This document shows positions 44,714 through 56,765 of a stretch of 64,000 nucleotides of DNA, one piece after another. The DNA is from Malania oleifera (Eukaryota > Streptophyta > Magnoliopsida > Santalales > Ximeniaceae). Made by a program: the position numbers and the translations under genes. The stretch spans positions 14,167,936-14,231,935 of the forward strand of contig NC_080422.1 of NCBI RefSeq assembly GCF_029873635.1, read 5' to 3'. The notes under the pieces were generated by a model, which made no database searches, was not told the origin of the DNA, and saw only the letters and a list, made by a program, of their open reading frames with translations. How positions within the stretch are numbered: position 1 is the first letter of the stretch; each line of letters starts with the position of its first letter.

Positions 44714-47006
44714 AATTAGTGACAAAAACTGGTCTGATTTATCAACCAGAAAAACAGGTTAAAAAGATAAAATAAGAAGAAATGAGAGCCAAGTCTATTC
44801 ATATTAGTAACCTAGTGTTGTTGGGTGCTTTTAATATTCTCAAGGTTGCTTGTGGAGTTAATCTAATGGAAAGCATCCACCTTCCATAAAAACAAATGCT
44901 GCAAAGCTCAAACGATGCCTATAGTGTACCCTATGGCAAGAAAATTTTGACTATTCTGATATAATTTTTTATATATTGATGGCTGTCAAAAGGATTTTCA
45001 GCAGCTTGCAGAGTGAAAAAGAGATTGAATAGGGTTCGAGTTTGAAATGAATGTTGGAGAGTTTGCGTGAACGCTATGAACAGTTTCTTTTTCAATTTCT
45101 TGCATTTGTTATAGCATTAGTCTTGGCCATGGTTTGGTAAGGAAAACTGATGCCTAGAGGAGAGTGCAACCTCTCCACCTAATGAAGGAAAACTAGTGCA
45201 CCCGTTAACCAAGCAAAGACAATTTGCAATCTTCCAAAGCCGCACCAACCAAACCGGAAAATGTAGATTACCCGTGTTTTACCCTGACTTTGCTGTCACG
45301 AGATTAGAATTTATTTTGCATCGGTATCAGATTGGTTGGTAGGAAGGCCAAAAGTAAAGTATCCTCGACTGCAAAATATGCATTTTCGGCAAACCATAAT
45401 CACGTGATTTTCATGGATGGGTTGCTTTGCATTATACGGAGCAGACTGTACTGCCAGCTTGCTGCCAAAAGATCATTTGAATAACGTGCAGAAATGTCTC
45501 AGATAGCAATAATTACGCAGCAGAGAAGTGACAGAACCTGCAGGAAACTTGCCTTTCTGTGGAATTGGCATCTTTTGATCTGGATTTAAATAAATTTGAA
45601 TGAAATACTAGAAGAAAATTATACTGATTTTACTCTGAATCCATGCAATTCAAATCTAAGTCTTGAAATCCAAACAGCACTTGCATATGTTTAATTGTAG
45701 AAGATAGTTTTCCTTTTTCATCTTTAGTTTTTGAAGAATTACAAAAAGGAAATAGCTATTTTTAAGTTTCACCATATTTATACCAAAGAAATGAACAATA
45801 GTAACAGGTTTTGTGTCTCTTGGGATCATATTGTTTTGAAAATAGTTTTAGTTTTCATTTCTATGTTTTTTTTTTTTTCAATAATTATGAAAGTGCCAAC
45901 TTATTTTCTATTTTTTTTTAAAAAAAATTAATGCAGAAAAGTTAGAAAATATTTTTTTTTTTTTATAAATATTTTCTTAATTTGTAACTCTTAGTTTATC
46001 TATGAGGGCATGAAATTTAGATCATGAGTTTGATTTGTGTAGTTTATGTATGGAATATTTTTTCAAATCTACATAATTTCATATTCAAGTCTCAAAATCC
46101 ATGATTCAATGTATTATCTTATATAACCTACAAACAAAAAAAAATAAAATAAATAATACTTTGCAAAACTAAATAAACTTTTTATTTTGCATTTTTAATA
46201 CGAATCTTATAAAACTAAAAAGTAAATTGGAATTTTAATAATTTTTTAAAAAATTTTAAAAATAAAAATAAAAAATAATTTTCACAACTGAAAAGTGGGT
46301 CTCCTTTGAGGGCTCATTTGGAACTTGTAAAATATGAGGAAAAGGAAAGGAAAACATAAGCGAGTCTAATTTTTCATGTTTGATAATTAAGGAAAGTGAA
46401 AAAGATAAAAAAAAAAAAAAAAAGTATATCAAATCAATGAAGAAAAATTTAGTCTCAAAATAGATAAGAAATTTATTTTTCATTATATCTTTTCCTAATA
46501 CCAAATAATACTAAAAATAATTTTTTTTTTGTATTATATAATAAAAAAATTTAAAAATTAAATGTTAATGATATCTAAAATTAAAATTTTATTCATTAAT
46601 TTAATATATTTTTATTTTCTTTGATTTTTCCATATTTACCTTATATTTTTTCAAGTTTGAAAGGGAGGCTTCCTATATTGGGATTAATTGGGTTTGGTGT
46701 GGTTCTTAATTATCAGTTCTTTATAATATGAGTAATGATGGTTTAACTTTGTATGATGTCACTGATCATTCTTATCATTAGATGACCTAGAATTTAAGCA
46801 AAGAAATTTACAGGAGAATCCATGAAGAGTCATTGTCAAGTTTTAGGCGCCGGACAAGTCATCGTTCGGCATGGTTGAGAAAGAGTAAGGAAAGTTACCC
46901 TTTGGATGATAATCAATGGCACAAAGACCTAAATGAATTTGACATCATCTGAATTTTGAATCCCACAGGCTCTGGTTAAATCATGAACTGTGAACTGAGA
47001 TCAATG

Positions 47007-47056
<50 letters not shown>

Positions 47057-47148
47057 AACTCTGTGGCAATGTCAGGCGGATGGGATGGATGAAGGCAGAC
47101 ATGTGCTTTATGCTGAGGTCGTCTGGGACCAAGTCAGCTAGTGCAGGG
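44714..47148. other. PDI 3' UTR and AT-rich intergenic DNA
   Basis: The first few hundred bases after the KDEL stop should be 3' UTR. I could not fix the polyadenylation site. Further on there is AT-rich DNA with small ORFs that look random. A stretch at about 46298-46670 has weak inverted ends (gagggctcatttggaacttg / caagtttgaaagggaggctt) and may be another decayed short element. Confidence 0.45.
47011..47054. repeat. (GA)n microsatellite
   Basis: About 22 GA units without interruption. Confidence 0.95.
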
Positions 47149-47924
47149 GAGTTTTTTTCCATTTTATTTTATTTTATAAAAAATATATTAAATAATATAT
47201 TTTTTTTAAAAAATAATTCTGAAAATAACTTGTAATCGCTACTTTAAAATAGCAAGATTTGCCACGTGTCGCTTCAAAAAAAATTATTTAATATATTTTT
47301 TAAAAAAATGATAAATTAAGAAATAAATATTTCTACGTAATAAATTCTCCTGCGTGATAAATTGGAAAATAAATTCTTTAATATATTTAAAAAAAAAGAT
47401 AAATCGAGAAATAAATTCTTCTGCGTAATAAATTCTTCTACTTAATAAATCAGGAAATAAATTCTTTTAATATATTTTTTAAAAAAATGATAAATCGGGA
47501 AATATTTATGCATATAGTGGATTGGGGCATTCTTCAATTTCTAACATTCAAAAAATATATTTATTCGTTTACAAGCAAAGAAATATAGAAAAAAAAAAAG
47601 AAAATTAAAAGAATACTGCATTTATGTTTGATTTTATTTAGTATGATTGAGAAAATAGATTTTTGATTATATGGATTAATGTGTATTTTTAAAATCATTA
47701 TAATTTTGATTACTAGTAGAGACCTTGTGCAATATCAATTTTTTTAAAAAATGTATACATTAAAATTAAAATATAATAATGTAATATAAGTATTTTTTAC
47801 AATTGAATATTTGAAAAGAGTTATAGAATGACACTAATAATATTTGTTTATGAATTATAATAATAAAATAGTTTAATACTTAATCTATTAATTTGACTGT
47901 TAATTGCCATCACAAAAAATATTA

Positions 47925-48045
47925 CTTCAAATACAACAACAATAACAACAACAACAAAACCAAGCCTTAATCACACTAAGTGGGGTCGATTATATGAATC
48001 ATTTTCCGTCAATTTATGCGATCATTGACCATTTCTAAAGAATAT
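47925..48045 (+). repeat. Short interspersed repeat, second copy
   Basis: The phrase aagccttaatcacactaag then tggggtcgattatatgaatc follows an aacaaca run. This is the commonly seen plant form of the repeat noted at 6880-6930. Confidence 0.6.
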
Positions 48046-48689
48046 TACTTCAAATATAATTAGTTAAAAAAATAAAATTAAAAAATTATAGGGAGTTTTC
48101 TTTATAGCAATAAGTTATTTTAAGATACAATTTAAAATATTAATATTATATTATATATTTAATAAAATAATTCAATTATTATTAGCAATTATAAAAATAG
48201 TACTTCAATTACTATTTGTGGTTACAAAACTAAAATAATATCGTTTTACAATAACAATTATTTTCCCACTTTAGGAAAATCAAATATAAGGTTAAATGAT
48301 AATTGGTATTCATTATTTTCCCATTTGAATAATGAATACATTTAACCATAATTTGAATGTAACTTCAATTAGCATGAAGTTATTAAGATTTTGAATTGTG
48401 ATGATAATTAATTGCAAATTTAAAGCAATTAATTAAGTTACTCAAAATAAACAATTACTAAAGTAAAAATGAAAATTTTAATAGGAGTGTAAAATTAGAA
48501 TTCAATTATTAAACGTAATCAAGATATTCGTGAATTAAGGGCCGGAGTTTAATATTTGGGCGTCATAAAATATTACCTTCTCATTCTTCAACATTTTTAT
48601 AAAAGAGTTTTAAATTTTATTTTAATTATTTTTAAATTTTTATAATATGAAATAAATTAAAAAAGTGAATATTTTGTAACCATTAAAAA

Positions 48690-48697
<8 letters not shown>

Positions 48698-48734
<37 letters not shown>
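48698..48734. repeat. (TA)n microsatellite
   Basis: About 18 AT units inside the long-TIR element. Confidence 0.95.
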
Positions 48735-48737
<3 letters not shown>

Positions 48738-49441
48738 AAAAATAGGTCAAATGCTTTTAAACAAATTAATTTGTTGAGTGAGCAGTTTATTTGTATTTAG
48801 AAGTTATAAAATAGAAGTAAATCAGTTTAAAACCTAAAAAATAAAAATAAAAATAAAAATGACAAACTGCCCAAATATCGATTCAAAAAATTCTTTAAAA
48901 CATTATTTTATAGCTTGATTTCGGTTCTCACTTTAAGAAACTAGATTTAATTTTCAGTTTTATTATTTTTTAGGAGATTATGGGAGTGGAGGATTTAATA
49001 TAAAGTTTTAAAAAAATTTTGCTTGAGTTTTTAAATTAAAGTTATCTTATTGCATTATTTATATATCAATAATCCATAAATTTTATAATTAAAAGATAAT
49101 TTATTAAGGTTGCGAGCATTTAAAAAAATAAAAAAGATAACTTTCGTGTCGATATTTTGAATATTCTTTCGTTTTCTTGGGAGAATAATTTTTAAATCCA
49201 AAGTGCAGGTGCTAATAGACTAGTCCCTTTGCTCAATTATCTTTCCAAAACATGTTATCATTTTTTAAAAAATATATATTAAAAGAATTTATTTTCCGAT
49301 TTATTACGCAGAAGAAATTATTTCCCGATTTATTACACAGGAGAATTTATTACCCAGAAAAATTTATTTCCCGATTTATCATTTTTTTTAAAATATATAT
49401 TAAATTTTTTTTTTTTGGAGCGGAATGACACGTGGCAAATC

Positions 49442-49460
49442 TCGCTACTTGAAGTAGCGA
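49442..49460. other. Perfect 19-nt palindrome in the right arm of the long-TIR element
   Basis: TCGCTACTTGAAGTAGCGA has 9-bp arms around a single G. The left arm has a degraded counterpart near 47236 (tcgctactttaaaatagcaag). Could fold as a hairpin. Confidence 0.75.
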
Positions 49461-49554
49461 CTATCGAGATTATATCAAAGTTATTCCGAGAATTATTTTC
49501 CCAAAAAAGGTATTATTTAATATTTAAAAAAAAAAGATAAAATGGGAAAAACTC

Positions 49555-49976
49555 AACAAAAGGGTCAAGTGGTAGGGAGTGAGAATGTAATGGGGGTAAA
49601 AGGGATGAGAGAGATATGTTCTAATTGTATTTTTAAGGATTTATAATGAATTTTTAATTACTTGTGTTAATATTTATATGGTTATTTTCTTGTATATGAA
49701 TAATACAAGTAGTCTTTTTTACTATGGTATTTTATTGCCTTGGATTGTGATATATCTTATTACTTTAGTATCATTTCGTATATATGAACGTCTTTGCTCG
49801 TGTGATATTGTATCAGTCCTAGTTTCTCATAGGTATTGAGACTTATGTGGCACCCGTGCTTGCAGGCTTGAACATGTGACTATTTGCTAATTCGTTTTTT
49901 GGTGTTTTTAGAAGGAGGGGGGGGGGGGGAGAGCTCTCAACGAGTGCCACACGACCCTTGCTTGAGTCCTATTTTT
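49555..49976. other. Intergenic stretch without recognised feature
   Basis: AT-rich, with a G run near 49917-49931. No gene or repeat ends were recognised. Confidence 0.4.
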
Positions 49977-50770
49977 TGTAAGAATAAAATAGAGAAATAT
50001 TACACATTAGAAAATGCTTCAAAGCACGTTATTATGTCATTTTCCTTAAAACGTTATTTGTCTCTACCAGATTGGTGTGTATTAAGTCAGTAAATACGTT
50101 TTCAGGATACAATGAAACCTAAAATATAATCTGATATTAGTTTGCGTTAAATAGATAGAATTATGCTTTTTTCGAAAGGTTGCATCTGTTTAAATCACGA
50201 AACAGATTCGACCTGCTCGCACTAGGCGTGGACCTGGTCGCGCCAGGTGTTGACCGGGTCGCACCAGGCATTGACCTAGTCGTGCCTTGATCGAGACTCT
50301 CAGGAAAATCAATTATTCATTCATGTTCAGTCGATGGTACCGTAAACCAGGTTGCACCTGGTCTCCTGGTTGCGCTACTTGATCTTAAAAATATAATAAG
50401 ATTAATTTTTAAGTTATCTGATCATGATCAACGGTCACAATCTCGTAACAATGCAAGCGTCCAAAGTGTTAAGTGCTTGTAAACCAACTAAATGCGCCAC
50501 TAGCACCCTACAGCCCACACCACGTTCGCGCAAGTGCGAGTGTGTGTGCAGACGGTGCGAAACACTACAGTACACACTAGCACTTTTTCTAAACCAATTT
50601 TAAGGGATTATTCTATCTTATCATTTATTAATAACCTTTCTTTTTCCACTTTTTTCAATGTGGGACAAACTCACATAACATTAAATACTCCTCATGAATG
50701 TTTTAGAAAACATAGAAAAGGAAGACTTTGAAAACCCATAAAATCATATATTTTAGAAAATATTTCAACA
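49977..50770 (-). repeat. 3' LTR of the Copia fossil, carrying a 470-bp insertion
   Basis: Compared with the two right-hand LTR copies (about 305 bp each), this copy holds an extra 50018-50489. The extra segment is flanked by AAATGC on both sides (50012-50017, 50490-50495), which looks like a target duplication. The inserted piece has repeated gacctggtcgc(a/g)ccagg units. Its family is unknown. Confidence 0.65.
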
Positions 50771-51526
50771 TTCCCCCCACCATTTTCAAAATATAGATGA
50801 AAAACTATTTATTCATATAAGAGATAATTTATACATAAATGAAGGTGTTTTTAGAACTTGAACCTTTACTTAATGAATAAATATCAAAGTTGATTAGGAT
50901 TTCATAGTAAACGAACTTTGGACTAACAATCCTCTTTTGATTAACCAGATACATATCACACACAAATTATCAGATCTTTGGGTGTTACTAAAAGCCGACA
51001 CATGGATTGGCCTTGCGTCTATCAATTTGATAAGTGCTTTAGAGATAAATCCTTTTCTCATAGGAAGTGACACCACTTCTGACACTCATATAGGTAGGTT
51101 TATCAAAGGTACAGCTATAATTAAAGAACCTCATAGAACCTGTTATAATCCTATTAAGATCTTAAGCTCAACCTTTACCTTTTTTCACATTACAGGTACA
51201 AGACACTATTTTCTTTGGGATGGATTATGTGACACATATACATTTTAGTGCTTTCAGTTACTACATATAATGTACTTTACTTATTGAACTCAAGAGTTTG
51301 AAAATTTCAAATGTTAAGTCGAGTTTCCATCATTGGTGACTATAAGTTATGGATTTAAGTCCCATCCCCTTTGATTTTTTCTAGACCATGTCTCTTGCAA
51401 GTCCTTTTGTTAATGGGTTAGCCAAATTTTGTCTTGATCTCACAAAATCTATGGTAATTACACCATTAGTAATTAATTGCCTCACTTAACTATGACTTAG
51501 GCCAATATGTTTGAATTTACCATTAT

Positions 51527-52890
51527 TGTCATGCCCCGAACCTAGAAATGGGCCCCAGGGTGTGATTCGATAACCTAACCTATCTTTGTATCATACAAAC
51601 ATCCATGATACTATACAAAACGAAGGTCCGACCCTGTAGGGCTCATGGATACCTTATACACAATCACATACACATGATATACGCAGCAGAATAATTCAAC
51701 CAATTACATTCATTATACCATACCATATCATACCATACCAGAGTCTACGTCCAACACAATACAAAACATAACTCTCGAGTGTCTACATAACCAAAATGAC
51801 GCAACGACTACAGTTTAGTACTTACACAAGTACTTATAAAAAGCTAACCAAAACCACACTCCCAAATCGCTAGAACGCTAGGTTCAGCTGCCTGAAGGAC
51901 CTGAAACACATGTGTAAAATTGGGGTGAGACACTTCTCAGTAAGGGCGAATCAAGTTATATCGGTGTGTGAGCATATGAGTGTTATTTCAACATTAAAAC
52001 ATAACATTTCGCAATTTCAGTATGTTCACAAATAGTCGTCCACATCCGTAATTAAACCGAATTACAACACTTGTCCACATCGGAGTTAAACCAGATGTCT
52101 TGATTCATCGATATTAAACCAGATGTCTCGACTCATTGGAATTAAAACCAGATTACACACCTGTCCACATTGGAATTAAACCGGATGTCTTGGCTCATCG
52201 GTAGCGAACAGGATGCCACAACTCGTCGATAATTAAACCGGATGCTAACCAAATAGTAACAATCATCACAGAGAACCTCGGTATTTAACTAGCATTAGTT
52301 TTCCACAGTTTCCTGAAAGCAATTTGGAACCACAGTTCCTATATCTCATTTCAACAATTCACAACTCAAATTATTTCAAATATACCAACTCATGCCACAC
52401 TTATTTGGGTACATAAATAATCACACAACATTTGATCTAAGGATACATTTTAACATAAATGAAGGTGCAGTCATCTCTATATTATAGTTTATTCAAATAT
52501 ATGATTTTCCAATAGAAACTGAGATGATATCCGAAACCCCAATTTTTCCAAAAATTGTAAACCCGAAAAATCCCATAATTTCACCTAGTAGAATTTCCAA
52601 AATAAGTATTCAAAACGTACATATCATCGTAAACCACAGTTTTACTAATTCAGATTTTAAAAATAACTGATATAAACAGAATCTCTTTACCTTTTCTCGA
52701 AAACCGAAATACGAACCTAAACCGTCCAAAACAGCAACACGGGATCCCAAAAACCTAAAAATTGAAGAACATAATTTCAATACAATCCTATTTAACATAG
52801 ATATATCGAACCAAAAACGGATTTAGACCCTTCCCTCAATTTTAGGGTAAAATTTGGAAATCCTCAAAGCAAAGATCTGATCCGCTATAA
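51527..52890 (-). mobile_element. Gypsy-type LTR, - orientation, inside the Copia fossil
   Basis: Read on the - strand it ends ...GGTTCGGGGCATGACA at 51527, a characteristic plant Gypsy LTR end, and includes cttactgagaagtgtctc ... tttcaggtcc. A series of about 33-bp units (taaaccagatgtctcgactc type) runs over 52025-52240. Its 5' end is not seen, since the sequence meets the next LTR at 52892. No coding region. Confidence 0.6.
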
Positions 52891-52891
52891 T

Positions 52892-53697
52892 TGTAATGAC
52901 CCAAAAAATTTTGACTATTTAAAATAACAAAGAAGGATAATAAGGGAAAAGAGGAAATAGAAGAAAAGGGAAAAGAAGTTGGAAAAGGAAATGAGCAGGT
53001 GCCCGTCGACAGGTTGGATTTTCTCATCGACAAGCAGTCTTCAAAGCATCGTCATCAAGTAGCATGTCTCGTCGATGAGGGTTTACCGAGAGAGGGTTTT
53101 GAATACTTGAATTTCGTTGACGAGTTCCCGATCTTGTCCACGAGTGGTGTTCTTGGACTTGTCGACGAGTCTAGGTGTCTCGTCGACAAGGCCATGTGGC
53201 AAGTTGCTTATAAATAGGGAGAAATCAAATTTTTCAGCGAGAATTTCATTTCTCCTTTTGTTTCTCTCTCTAAGCCACAGATCCTCTACCTTCTCTCTTT
53301 GATTCTGGGCCGGATTTAACTCAATTCGACGATCGAAAGCTACCACGAGACTCTTGGGAAGATTCTCTACAATATAGGTGAAGCGGATTTTCGATTTGAG
53401 AAGTTTGGGAAACATCCCAAAACCAAGGTAAGTGTGTTATTTTGGAACTTTCTTAACAAATATTGTTATTTGGAGCCTAAGAAGTATTATATGAGTATTT
53501 TTTCTAAGATTTGAGGAATGTGGAATTTTTGGAATACAAGGTCTCATTTTGTTTGGATTTTAGGCAGGAATCCCGAGGAGCAGGTAAGAGGAAATATTTT
53601 ATAATAGCTTTTTAACAATTTTAAATGACTAATTTCGGGTATAATTTCTACATATTTAGGTATAATTTTATGAAACATCCTGGTATTGAAAATACTG

Positions 53698-53737
<40 letters not shown>

Positions 53738-55014
53738 TGGGAAAAACTATGTGGTTGAAACCATTCTTATTAATTGAATGATTGTGAGCATCGGTGAATA
53801 ATGAATCATTGTGATTGTGAATACTGTTGGATTGCGAACTCTATTTGGTTGAAAATGCCGGATGATTGTGTGTACTGTGGTAGAATTGTGGATGTGTTGA
53901 AATATTAGGTTTGTTGTTGACTTGTGTTGTGGTATGAAAAGGTCGTTATATCGTACCTAGTATAACCGTCATATAACGTTGGCAGTGGTATGAGGAGGTC
54001 CTTATATGAGCGTTTATATTGGGAGGTAAACATTGGTAGTGATATGAGGAGGTTGTTTACCTATTTACCATGAACATAGTGTTTTTTTTTAACCTGTGTG
54101 GTTTGATTAGTCTTATGTGGACCAGTCTTGTGTGGATATATATGCTATGTGATTGGTTTGTCTGTATGGATGTGTGTGTTAGAGTTCTATGTAGACGAAT
54201 ACATATTGTGTGGATGTAGACCCTGTGTGGGTATGATTAAGGAATGTATGATTATCCTGTGTGGATTGATTGTGAAATGCATATATGTGTGGGGTTCCGT
54301 GAAATGAATATTGTTGGCTACGTGTGATTTTAAATAATTAAGTATTTTGGGTAAAGTAGATTACTCTACCCGAGGGCTTGCTGAGGAAGGCGAGTACTCT
54401 GGTAATTACTTGTGAATACCAAAGTAGAAGGAAGCCACTTGTATGGGCTGGTGGCCTTCCCTATTCTTGGAGACTTTACCTGGATACATAACCCGAGGGT
54501 TTGTTGAGAAAGGTGAGTGCTCTGGTGTTAGCACTAAAGCAGAGGAAATCTACTTGTATGGGCGGGTAGACTTCTCTATTCTCGGGAATTATCAATAAAA
54601 TATTTATGAAGGTGGGCACATGATTGGATGACAAAGACGTTGACCATGTTGTGATTATGAGCATGTTACTTTGGCTACTAGTGGATTGTGAACGCATTTG
54701 TATGGATATTTTGATTATATATTAAACACTTTAGTCACACATTGTTATAAATTATTTCTTCCTTATTGAGAGATGTCTCGCCCCGTCAATGATTTAATCT
54801 TTTCAGGTTATCCGGGTGATCGAGTTTAGATAGCTTCAGGGCGAGATAGTTTTGTGAGTGGTACCAGAACGAATATGTTTTCAGTTTTTATGTCATATAT
54901 ATTTTATTCAAGTTTTGTAAAATGAGGAATGAGTTTGTAATTATTATGGATTTATATGTGTAGATATAGAACTCTGATATATTTTGTTGAGGTTATATTA
55001 TTATTTCCACTGCG
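52892..55014 (+). mobile_element. Gypsy-type LTR, + orientation, head-to-head with the previous one
   Basis: Begins TGTAATGACCCAAAAAATTT, a common plant Gypsy LTR start. It carries attgagagatgtctcgcccc and ttttcaggttatccgggtga near 54770-54820, the same landmark block as at 600-660. It holds degenerate CTCGTCGACGAG units (53000-53200), a (TA)n tract (53700-53731) and an imperfect duplication of about 120 bp (54370-54600). The small ORFs over the CTCGTCGACGAG units are repeat artefacts. Its 3' end is lost where Copia gag sequence resumes. Confidence 0.6.
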
Positions 55015-55019
55015 TGAAT

Positions 55020-55727
55020 GATATTAGAGATGCGTGTTGGTCTTTTGATTCTTGACAAAATTGTACTTCCTCTTCAATTTGTCTTTTTTGGGATGTTGGG
55101 GTTGTTTATAACTGTCTCCTTCTTCCATCATATGCACTTTGGAAGTATGCTCTTTTGCACCTTTTGGTTCTGCCTAAACACTTCTTCAACTTGGAAATGT
55201 TGGTCCAATTGTTCACGAGACATATCATCATTCCTGTGCTTCAAAGATTTTCTAATATCTTTCCAGGATTGATGTAACCTATCAATAGACTAAACAGAAA
55301 TACATTAATCCATTTTCATTTTATGTTGAGTAAACTGGTTAAGGATATGCATAATTTCATGAAATTGCTCTACAACAGACCTATTATCAACCATGGTATA
55401 ATTGAAAATTTTTCTAGTCAGAAATTTCTTACTAGTCGCATCATTTATGAAATTCTTAGTTTCAAGTGCATCCCACAACTCTTTTGCAGTAGTCATATTC
55501 TGATACAGATCGAACATAATGTTTGACATTGAATTACAAATGAGGCCTTTGCATATATAATAATCTTGTTCCCATTTAAGCCTTGTACGTCCTTGAGCCA
55601 AAGTCTCATTCTCATTCATAGCAAGTTTAGGGGTGGAAGAACATACACCACTTTGAGACTCACAAGAAGAAAGTGCATATTTTTTTGCGTTTTGAAATTG
55701 TAAGAATAAAATAGAGAAATACTGCAA
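55020..55727 (-). pseudogene. Copia gag (UBN2-type) fossil
   Basis: Read on the - strand: RLKWEQDYYICKGLICNSMS, AKELWDALETK, SVVEQFHEIMHILNQFTQH, then SWKDIRKSLKHRNDDMSREQ. These match plant Copia gag in order. A second partial copy of its start lies at 56151-56029. Nothing of integrase or reverse transcriptase adjoins it. Confidence 0.8.
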
Positions 55728-56544
55728 ATTAGAAAATGCGCCACTAATGCTCTCCAGCCCATGTCACGCGCGTGCATGAGTGCGTTTGTGGACGGTGCAA
55801 AGCACTAGAGTACACACTAACACTTTCTCTAAATCAACTTTTATGGATTATTCCACTTTATCATTTATTAATGACCTTTCCTTTCCAACTTTTTCCAATG
55901 TTGGACAAACTCATACAACATTAAATACTCCTCATAAATGTTATATAAACACATAAAAGGAAGACTTTGAAAACCCATAAAATCATATATTTTAGAACCC
56001 ATAAAACCCAAAAACTCTTTTTCAATAGCCATATTCTGATAAAGATCGAACAGATTGTTTGACATTGAATTACAAATGTGGCATTTGCATATATAATCAT
56101 CTTATTCCCATTTAAGCCTTGTACGTCCTTGAGCCAAAGTCTCATTCTCATTCACAACAAGTTTAGGGGTGGTAAGTACATACACCACTTTGAGACTTAC
56201 AAGAAGAAAATGCAACTTTTTCTGCGTTTTAAAATTGTAAGAATAAAATAGAAAAATATTGCAAATTAGAAATGCACCACTAGCCCCCTATAGCCCATGC
56301 CATGCGCGTGCGCGAGTGCATTTGTGGACGGTACGAAGCATTAGAGTACACACTAACAATTTCTCTAAACCAACTTTAAGAGATTATTCCACTTTATCAT
56401 TTATTAATGACCTTTCCTTTCTGGCTTTTTTCAATGTGGGACAAACCCATATAACATTAAATACTCCTTAAATGTTTTAGAAAGCACATAAAAGGAAGAC
56501 TTTGAAAACCCATAATATCATATATTTTAAAAAATATTTCAACA
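55496..56544 (-). repeat. Tandem duplication of gag-start plus LTR, about 534-bp period
   Basis: 55496-56029 and 56030-56544 each hold the same gag start segment (gatcgaac, tttgacattgaattacaaat, cgtccttgagccaaagtctc), the leader and an LTR copy. The first LTR copy lacks its last few bases. This fits unequal recombination or a replication slip after insertion. Confidence 0.75.
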
Positions 56545-56765
56545 TTTTTGGGGTCCGTAACACCAAGCATACATAAAATTTAAGAGGCTGCTGCACTGAA
56601 AGCAACAATTATCTCTTTGATCCGACTAATTCAAAATTTGGAACAAAAATATCAAGAAAATCTTGAAGCTTACAAAGATAGAATTGCAACAAGGAGATTT
56701 AAACTAGTGTGTTGGAGGGGTTAGGAAGGACGAGGAAGGAAAAAAAAAAAGAGAAATATTCAACA

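Larger units (their letters stand above)
47149..49554. mobile_element. Non-autonomous element with very long inverted ends (possible MULE type)
   Basis: The left arm (47149 to about 47515) and right arm (about 49240-49554) are inverted copies. Starting from each tip, both contain gagttttt..ccattttat, an attaaataat block, cgctact..., a gccacgtgtc block, then repeated ataaatcgggaaataaattc and ctgcgtaataaatt units. The interior (about 1.7 kb) is AT-rich and without coding capacity. It carries a short interspersed repeat and a (TA)n tract. Arms of 300 bp or more suggest a Mutator-like or foldback element. I found no 9-bp target duplication, so the family is inferred. Confidence 0.6.
49977..56544 (-). 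mobile_element. Broken Copia-type LTR retrotransposon with later LTR insertions
   Basis: The left LTR (49977-50770) and right LTR (56239-56544) are in direct orientation. Ends on the - strand are TGTTGAAATATTTT and ...TTACA-like. TTTTT flanks both sides (49972-49976, 56545-56549), a low-complexity but consistent duplication. The polypurine tract (ggtggggggaa on the - strand) adjoins the left LTR at 50771-50787. The RNase H end is recognisable at about 51530-51350 (VRSRQNLANPLTKGLARD) and gag at 55720-55020 (SVVEQFHEIMHILNQFTQH). The rest of pol is missing, and the space is filled by Gypsy-type LTR sequence. Broken many times; an old fossil. Confidence 0.8.

Noticed and set aside
52999-53415. 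ORFs of 60-110 residues with repeated VDE/LVD phrases
   Set aside because: They are translations of the degenerate CTCGTCGACGAG units in a Gypsy-type LTR.
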